Part shown: in pieces, positions 59,075-64,000 of the stretch
Layout of the letters: each line of letters opens with the position of its first letter
Numbering within the stretch: position 1 is the stretch's first letter
NCBI RefSeq assembly: GCF_001998965.1
Contig: NZ_MLHJ01000001.1
Location: forward strand, 1 to 64,000
DNA: 64,000 nucleotides
Direction: 5' to 3'
DNA from: Rodentibacter rarus
GTDB taxonomy: Bacteria > Pseudomonadota > Gammaproteobacteria > Enterobacterales > Pasteurellaceae
The notes under the pieces: model-generated
What the model was told of the DNA's origin: nothing
Seen by the model: only the letters and a program-made list of their open reading frames with translations
Database searches by the model: none
Program-made: the position numbers and the translations under genes

Positions 59075-59474
59075 CCTCAATAGATGGAATGGGTATAGGG
59101 TAAGTTGCTGATTATCAAAATCATAGCGATATTTTTCGGTAACTTAGCGAACATTTGAAGTATTATTTATAAATAAAACTGGGGGATAATAGTGTTGATA
59201 TAATTGATTTAGTCTCTAATGGTGAGCCAAGTTTGAGGATATTAAGGGTTATGTTGGTGAGTAAATCACGAATATGATTTTGTATATTTTTGATTGTTAA
59301 TTCACAATGCGAAAGCGATCCCTATTAAGTGCCATCACTTTTTTATGACTTACCTCAACTTTTTTTACCTTTTTCCTTGATTATTTCGCCTTTAACAAGG
59401 ATACTATCTCCACTTGAAAAGTTTGAATTTAACCAGGTTTTTAATTAAACACTTACTAAAATAGAGGTAACATT
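59075..59474. other. 400-bp non-coding region upstream of ptsH
   Basis: No gene or strong terminator recognised. It must contain the ptsH promoter; I see no -35/-10 pair good enough to name. An AGAGGT ribosome-binding site precedes ptsH. Confidence 0.6.
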
Positions 59475-59732
59475 ATGTTTTCAAAAGACGTAGAAATTAC
59501 AGCCCCTAATGGTTTACACACTCGCCCGGCAGCGCAATTTGTAAAAGAAGCGAAAGCTTTTGCTTCTGATATTACGGTGACATCAGCAGGAAAAAGTGCG
59601 AGTGCGAAAAGCTTGTTTAAATTACAAACTTTAGGTTTAACACAGGGAACAGTTATTACTATCTCTGCAGAAGGTGAAGATGAACAACAAGCTGTTGAGC
59701 ATTTAGTTGCGTTAATTCCTACTTTAGAATAA
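59475..59732 (+). CDS. ptsH: Phosphocarrier protein HPr
   Basis: 85-residue phosphocarrier of the PTS; takes phosphate from enzyme I at His15 ([10 protein letters not shown]) and passes it to EIIA proteins. Ser46-region motif [13 protein letters not shown] is present. First of ptsH-ptsI-crr. Confidence 0.97.
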   Translation: MFSKDVEITAPNGLHTRPAAQFVKEAKAFASDITVTSAGKSASAKSLFKLQTLGLTQGTVITISAEGEDEQQAVEHLVALIPTLE

Positions 59733-59834
59733 TTTTGAGTATAGCCATAAAATCCGTTTTAAATTTACTCTGGTGAGTGCGGTATTTTGTGGCTATTTTT
59801 TGTTTAACTCCTATTAAAATTTCGGAAGGTAAAC

Positions 59835-61562
59835 ATGATTTCAGGTATCCCCGCATCCCCAGGTATTGTTTTTGGTAAGGCGTTAGTTCTTAAAGAAGAA
59901 AAAATCGTTCTTGATACAACAAAAATTACCGATGACCAAATTGACGTTGAAGTAGCGCGTTTTTATGAAGGTCGTAATGCTGCTGTTGAGCAGTTAAATT
60001 CTATTAGAGATCGTGCTTTTGCTTCATTGGGTGAAGAAAAAGCTGCAATCTTTGAAGGTCATTTGATGATTCTTGAAGATGAAGAACTTGAAGAAGAAAT
60101 TATTGACTACTTGCGTTCAAACAAAGTGAATGCCGGTGTGGCAGCAAGCAAAATTATTGATCAACAGGTGGCAATGTTGTCTGAAATTGACGATGAATAT
60201 TTGAAAGAGCGTGCCGGTGATATTCGTGATATCGGTAATCGTTTAATCAAAAATATTCTCGGTATGCCTATTGTTGATTTAGGTGATATTAATGAAGAAT
60301 CTATTCTCGTTGCTTACGATTTAACACCATCGGAAACTGCACAATTAAATCTTGATAAAGTCCTTGGTTTTATTACCGATATTGGTGGGCGCACCTCCCA
60401 TACTTCTATTATGGCCCGCTCCTTAGAATTGCCAGCAATTGTTGGTACCAACAATGTGACAGAAAGAGTCAATACCGGTGATTTCCTGATTCTTGATGCT
60501 GTAAATAACAATGTCTATATTAATCCAATCCAAGCTCAAATTGATGAATTAAAAGCCTTAGAAGCAAAATTGGCGGAAGAAAAAGCAGAACTTGCAAAAT
60601 TAAAAGATCTTCCGGCGGTGACATTAGATGGGCATAAAGTTGAAGTGGTGGCAAACATTGGCACTATCCGTGATTGTGAGGGGGCAAACCGTAATGGTGC
60701 AGAAGGCGTAGGTTTATATCGTACTGAATTCCTCTTTATGGATCGTGATCAACTTCCAACGGAAGAAGAGCAATTTATTGCTTATAAAGAAGTCGTAGAG
60801 GCAATGGCAGGGCGTTTGGTTGTGCTTCGTACTATGGATATTGGCGGTGATAAAGATTTACCGTATTTGGATCTCCCAAAAGAGATGAACCCATTTTTAG
60901 GATGGCGTGCAATTCGTATTGCTTTAGATCGTCGTGAAATTCTTCAAGCCCAGTTGCGTGCGGTGTTGCGTGCTTCTGCCTTTGGTAAATTAGCCGTGAT
61001 GTTCCCGATGATTATTTCAGTGGAAGAAATTCGTGAACTCAAATCCGTGATTGAAAGCTTGAAAGAAGAATTACGTGCAGAAGGAAAAGCCTTTGATGAA
61101 AATATTCAAATCGGTGTGATGGTGGAAACTCCATCTGCGGTCATCAATGCGAAATTCTTAGCGAAAGAAGTGGATTTCTTCAGTATCGGTACGAATGATT
61201 TAACACAATATACCTTAGCGGTGGATCGTGGTAATGAATTAATTTCTCATCTTTACAACCCAATGCAACCTTCGGTACTTGGTTTAATTAAACAGGTTAT
61301 TGATGCTTCCCATGCAGAAGGAAAATGGACGGGTATGTGCGGAGAATTGGCCGGTGATGAGCGTGCAACCTTGCTCTTATTAGGGATGGGATTAGATGAA
61401 TTTAGTATGAGTGCAATTTCTGTTCCTCGTATTAAAAAGCTCATTCGTAGTGTGAATTTCCAAGATGTTAAAGGGCTTGCAGATAACGCATTGCAGAAAC
61501 CAACCGCATCAGAAATTGAGCAATTAATTGAAGAATTTTTGTCAGAAAAAACACTAAACTAG
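59835..61562 (+). CDS. ptsI: PTS enzyme I (phosphoenolpyruvate-protein phosphotransferase)
   Basis: Starts the PTS chain by transferring phosphate from PEP to HPr. 575 residues; active-site histidine in [16 protein letters not shown]-binding regions [12 protein letters not shown] and [16 protein letters not shown], and MCGELAGD near the C-terminus. Good GGAAGG ribosome-binding site. Confidence 0.97.
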   Translation: MISGIPASPGIVFGKALVLKEEKIVLDTTKITDDQIDVEVARFYEGRNAAVEQLNSIRDRAFASLGEEKAAIFEGHLMILEDEELEEEIIDYLRSNKVNAGVAASKIIDQQVAMLSEIDDEYLKERAGDIRDIGNRLIKNILGMPIVDLGDINEESILVAYDLTPSETAQLNLDKVLGFITDIGGRTSHTSIMARSLELPAIVGTNNVTERVNTGDFLILDAVNNNVYINPIQAQIDELKALEAKLAEEKAELAKLKDLPAVTLDGHKVEVVANIGTIRDCEGANRNGAEGVGLYRTEFLFMDRDQLPTEEEQFIAYKEVVEAMAGRLVVLRTMDIGGDKDLPYLDLPKEMNPFLGWRAIRIALDRREILQAQLRAVLRASAFGKLAVMFPMIISVEEIRELKSVIESLKEELRAEGKAFDENIQIGVMVETPSAVINAKFLAKEVDFFSIGTNDLTQYTLAVDRGNELISHLYNPMQPSVLGLIKQVIDASHAEGKWTGMCGELAGDERATLLLLGMGLDEFSMSAISVPRIKKLIRSVNFQDVKGLADNALQKPTASEIEQLIEEFLSEKTLN

Positions 61563-61580
61563 ATACAAAATTAGTGTTTT
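61548..61580 (+). other. Stem-loop at the ptsI-crr junction
   Basis: AAAACACTAA (61548-61557) pairs perfectly with TTAGTGTTTT (61571-61580); the ptsI stop codon lies in the loop. No T-tract follows, so an mRNA processing or partial attenuation site is more likely than a terminator. Confidence 0.5.
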
Positions 61581-61621
61581 AAGCTAGAATATCAACCATA
61601 TTTAATGGACAGGAGATGAAA

Positions 61622-62122
61622 ATGGGTTTATTTGACAAGTTATTCGGTTCTAAAGAGAACAAATCGGTCGAAATTGAGGTTTACGCACCACTTTCCGGTG
61701 AGATTGTAAATATTGAAGATGTACCAGATGTTGTGTTTTCTGAAAAAATTGTTGGCGATGGTGTCGCTATTCGTCCAACAGGCAATAAAATTGTAGCACC
61801 GATTGACGGTGTTATTGGCAAGATTTTTGAAACTAATCACGCTTTTTCAATGGAATCAAAAGAAGGTGTTGAATTATTTGTTCACTTTGGTATTGATACC
61901 GTTGAATTAAAAGGTGAAGGTTTTACTCGTGTTGCTCAAGAAGGGCAATCTGTAAAACGTGGTGATACAGTGATTGAATTCGATCTTGAATTGCTTGAAG
62001 CGAAAGCGAAATCGGTATTAACACCGGTTGTAATTTCTAATATGGATGAAATCTCAAGCATTGAGAAAAAAACAGGCGAAGTGGTTGCCGGCGAATCCAT
62101 GGTATTAAGTCTTAAAAAATAA
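61622..62122 (+). CDS. crr: PTS glucose-specific EIIA component
   Basis: EIIA-Glc, 166 residues, phosphorylated at the histidine in [13 protein letters not shown]; phosphate donor for TreB and regulator of adenylate cyclase and permeases. ATG 61622 is chosen because AGGAG stands six bases before it; ATG 61616 abuts the AGGAG. Last of the pts operon, followed by a terminator. Confidence 0.97.
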   Translation: MGLFDKLFGSKENKSVEIEVYAPLSGEIVNIEDVPDVVFSEKIVGDGVAIRPTGNKIVAPIDGVIGKIFETNHAFSMESKEGVELFVHFGIDTVELKGEGFTRVAQEGQSVKRGDTVIEFDLELLEAKAKSVLTPVVISNMDEISSIEKKTGEVVAGESMVLSLKK

Positions 62123-62136
62123 TTTTGTATAGAATG

Positions 62137-62164
62137 AAAAATCCGCCACAGTGCGGATTTTTTG
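62137..62164 (+). terminator. Terminator after crr
   Basis: AAAAATCCGC pairs with GCGGATTTTTT around CACAGT, ending in a T-tract. Confidence 0.92.
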
Positions 62165-62179
62165 TTTAGAGGGAAAAAA

Positions 62180-63379
62180 ATGATTTATAAATTAATCGGT
62201 GCTCTACAACATTATGTTTGGGGTGGAGCGCATTATATTCCGCAATTGTTAAATTTTTCTACAGAAGAGAATCAACATTATGCCGAATGGTGGCTGGGGG
62301 CCCATCCTTCTGCGCCTGCGATCATTGAAGTTGAGGGGAAAAATTTAGCGCTGACAGCATTTTTACAGCAAAATCCAACGGTGCTGGGTGAGGAAAGTCG
62401 GGAAATTTTTGGTGAGACATTGCCCTATTTATTGAAGATTCTTGATGTGGCAAAGCCGCTTTCTATCCAATTACACCCCAGCAAACAACAAGCGGAAATC
62501 GGGTATGCTGCAGAAAATGAGAAAGGTATTGATTTAAAAGATCCGAAACGCACTTATAAAGATAATAATCATAAACCTGAAATGATGATTGCTTTGTCTG
62601 ATTTCTGGTTATTACACGGTTTTAAAAAGAAAGAAAAAATCCTCTCAACATTGGCTGCGCGTCCCTCACTTGTATCATTGGTTGAAAAATTACGCACACA
62701 AGACCTCCACTCCTTTTATGCGAAAGTGATGAAAGCGGATCAAGCCCAATTATCTCAATGGCTTGTCCCGATTATTGAGCAAAATCGTGAAGCCTATTAT
62801 GCAAATGAACTTACACCGGATAATCCCGATTATTGGGTGCTTTATACGATGGAAGCGATGGATATTTCACCGGGAAAATTAGATGCAGGGTTAGTCTGTT
62901 TTTATCTTTTCAACATTGTTCATCTGAAAAAAGGAGAAGGCATTTATCAAGAAGCAGGCATTCCACACGCTTATTTGCGTGGGCAAAATATTGAATTGAT
63001 GGCCTGTTCCGATAACGTTATCCGTGGTGGTTTAACGCCCAAATATGTGGATATTCCGGAATTACTGAAAGTGGTGGATTGTCGTGAGGTTGAACCGCAG
63101 ATTATCCCTGTTTCCCCTCATGATATGCGTGTCTTCACTTATTCCACCCCGGCAAAAGATTTCGCTTTGCAAAATATTCAATATGAATGTGGTGAAACCC
63201 ATCGCCTTAAAATCCAAAGTGCAGGTATTTTAATGGTAATGAAAGGGCAAATTAATTTACGTTCGGAAACGACCGTACTTTCCCTTAAACAAGGCGAATC
63301 GGCCTTTATCACCTCTGGCTCTTCTTATGAAGTAGAAGGATTATCGGAAGGCTATACTGTCACCGCCAAACTGCCTTAA
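62180..63379 (+). CDS. manA: Mannose-6-phosphate isomerase, class I
   Basis: Zinc enzyme interconverting mannose 6-phosphate and fructose 6-phosphate, 399 residues. Metal and active-site motifs QLHPSKQ, HKPEM, GIPHAYLRGQNIELMACSDNVIRGGLTPK are intact. ATG 62180 follows GAGGG; an earlier non-ATG start at 62162 is unneeded. Confidence 0.96.
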   Translation: MIYKLIGALQHYVWGGAHYIPQLLNFSTEENQHYAEWWLGAHPSAPAIIEVEGKNLALTAFLQQNPTVLGEESREIFGETLPYLLKILDVAKPLSIQLHPSKQQAEIGYAAENEKGIDLKDPKRTYKDNNHKPEMMIALSDFWLLHGFKKKEKILSTLAARPSLVSLVEKLRTQDLHSFYAKVMKADQAQLSQWLVPIIEQNREAYYANELTPDNPDYWVLYTMEAMDISPGKLDAGLVCFYLFNIVHLKKGEGIYQEAGIPHAYLRGQNIELMACSDNVIRGGLTPKYVDIPELLKVVDCREVEPQIIPVSPHDMRVFTYSTPAKDFALQNIQYECGETHRLKIQSAGILMVMKGQINLRSETTVLSLKQGESAFITSGSSYEVEGLSEGYTVTAKLP

Positions 63380-63393
63380 TGAGCGAATAGCAT

Positions 63394-63442
63394 AAAGGAT
63401 AATTGGATATTGTGATCACCCTCACAAAATCCAATATCCTTT
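63394..63442. promoter_or_regulatory. Consensus CRP site within an extended inverted repeat before lacZ
   Basis: TGTGA-N6-TCACA (63411-63426) matches all ten core CRP bases. Flanking arms continue the symmetry (ATTGGATAT against ATCCAAT, then AAAGGAT against ATCCTTT), giving an imperfect hairpin of about 20 bp per arm. It lies about 75 bases before lacZ and may also act as a terminator-like barrier after manA. Confidence 0.8.
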
Positions 63443-63500
63443 CTGAATGGAAATTCAAATTCAGTTATAGTAAAGGCATCTTTTCTTTTTCGGAGTTGTT

Positions 63501-64000
63501 ATGCCATTACCGAATTATTTCCAAGATCCCCAAATTCTTCATATTAATACCACACCCCATCATGCTTATTTCGTTCCTTTTGATTCCGTGGAAAGTGCGG
63601 TCAAAAATCAACGAGAATTTTCTGCCTTTTTCACGTTGCTAAATGGCGAATGGGATTTTGCCTATTTTGATCGTTATGTGGATTTGCCGAAAGATTTTCT
63701 TCATTTTTCTTTTTCAGAAAAAATCCCGGTTCCCGCTAACTGGCAAAATCACGGTTATGATCATCACCACTATACAAATGTGAATTATCCTTTCCCTTTT
63801 GATCCGCCCTATGTTCCCATTGATAATCCCTGTGGGTTATATCATCGTATTTTTACGTTATTTCCAAATGCCCAAAAACGTTATTTGCTGAATTTTGAAG
63901 GGGTGGACAGCTGCTTATTTGTGTATGTGAATCGTCAGTTTGTGGGGTACAGTCAAATTAGTCATTGCACCAGTGAATTTGACGTGACCGATTTCCTAAC
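63501..64000 (+). CDS. lacZ: Beta-galactosidase (5' part; runs off the window)
   Basis: The open frame from ATG 63501 runs to the window end without a stop (166 codons). It has the N-terminal sugar-binding domain of glycoside hydrolase family 2: LNGEWDFAYFD, PANWQNHGYDHHHYTNVNYPF, NPCGLYHRIF, NFEGVDSCLFVYVNRQFVGYSQ. The YTNVNYPF and NPCGxY motifs point to LacZ rather than beta-glucuronidase. CGGAG precedes the start; a consensus CRP site lies upstream. The catalytic domain is outside the window. Confidence 0.88.
   Translation, partial: MPLPNYFQDPQILHINTTPHHAYFVPFDSVESAVKNQREFSAFFTLLNGEWDFAYFDRYVDLPKDFLHFSFSEKIPVPANWQNHGYDHHHYTNVNYPFPFDPPYVPIDNPCGLYHRIFTLFPNAQKRYLLNFEGVDSCLFVYVNRQFVGYSQISHCTSEFDVTDFL

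Noticed and set aside
59253-59276. CRP-like GTGA/TCAC pair upstream of ptsH
   Set aside because: The half-sites are five rather than six bases apart and the flanks do not fit the consensus.

Overview
The window is a 64 kb chromosomal segment of a member of the Pasteurellaceae. The clearest signature is the 9-base Haemophilus-type DNA uptake signal AAGTGCGGT (and its complement), which I count by eye at roughly four dozen copies, often as inverted pairs that double as transcription terminators. Gene content and order also fit: several blocks keep the gene order I remember from Haemophilus influenzae (fdh/rimI/holD/rsmC; uvrD-dpp; mtgA-trpR-slt-yci; fadL-ogt-mutH through accA-znu-mepM-tyrR; glnE-miaA-mutL-amiB-tsaE; orn-rsgA and ptsHI-crr). 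Genes for trehalose and lactose use make Aggregatibacter (aphrophilus-like) a reasonable guess, but the species is inference.

Layout. 1-2838: trehalose PTS permease treB and repressor treR, with a TreR operator and a CRP site between them. 2842-5385: rsmC, an unassigned lipoprotein, holD, rimI. 5421-12198: respiratory formate dehydrogenase, with fdhE, fdnI, fdnH and the selenoprotein gene fdnG on the minus strand and fdhD divergent. The in-frame UGA of fdnG (10504-10506) splits it into two apparent ORFs; it is one gene. 12274-13475: a solitary AfuA-like periplasmic binding protein behind a clear TPP riboswitch. 13572-19397: SOS-controlled uvrD, followed by an AT-rich, uptake-signal-free four-gene restriction-modification cassette (EVE-like/NucS-like nuclease, permuted methylase, HNH nuclease, D12 adenine methylase). 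19532-23430: dppBCDF without dppA. 23447-24693: a decayed IS3-family element. 24699-30152: mtgA, trpR, slt, yciI, yciA, yciB, yciC-like gene.

30431-44800: ompW, purN, purM (PurR box), yfcZ-like gene, fadL/ompP1, ogt, mutH, a repeat-like intergenic region, a marC-family gene, tilS, pdxY, accA, znuBC, mepM, tyrR. 44810-52574: glnE, miaA, mutL, amiB, tsaE as a minus-strand series. 52732-52897: two tRNA-Gly(GCC) genes. 52991-54650: divergent orn and rsgA. 54913-59074: a TAXI-type TRAP transporter with a fused permease and a UspA partner, preceded by a near-consensus PurR-type box. 59475-62122: ptsH-ptsI-crr, which supplies the phosphotransfer that TreB needs because TreB has no EIIA domain. 62180-end: manA and the 5' part of lacZ, the latter behind a consensus CRP site.

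The most unusual parts are the two-pair restriction-modification cassette and its junctions, the TPP riboswitch on an orphan binding protein whose sequence class is not the classical thiamine one, and the TRAP-Usp operon with a purine-repressor-like operator.
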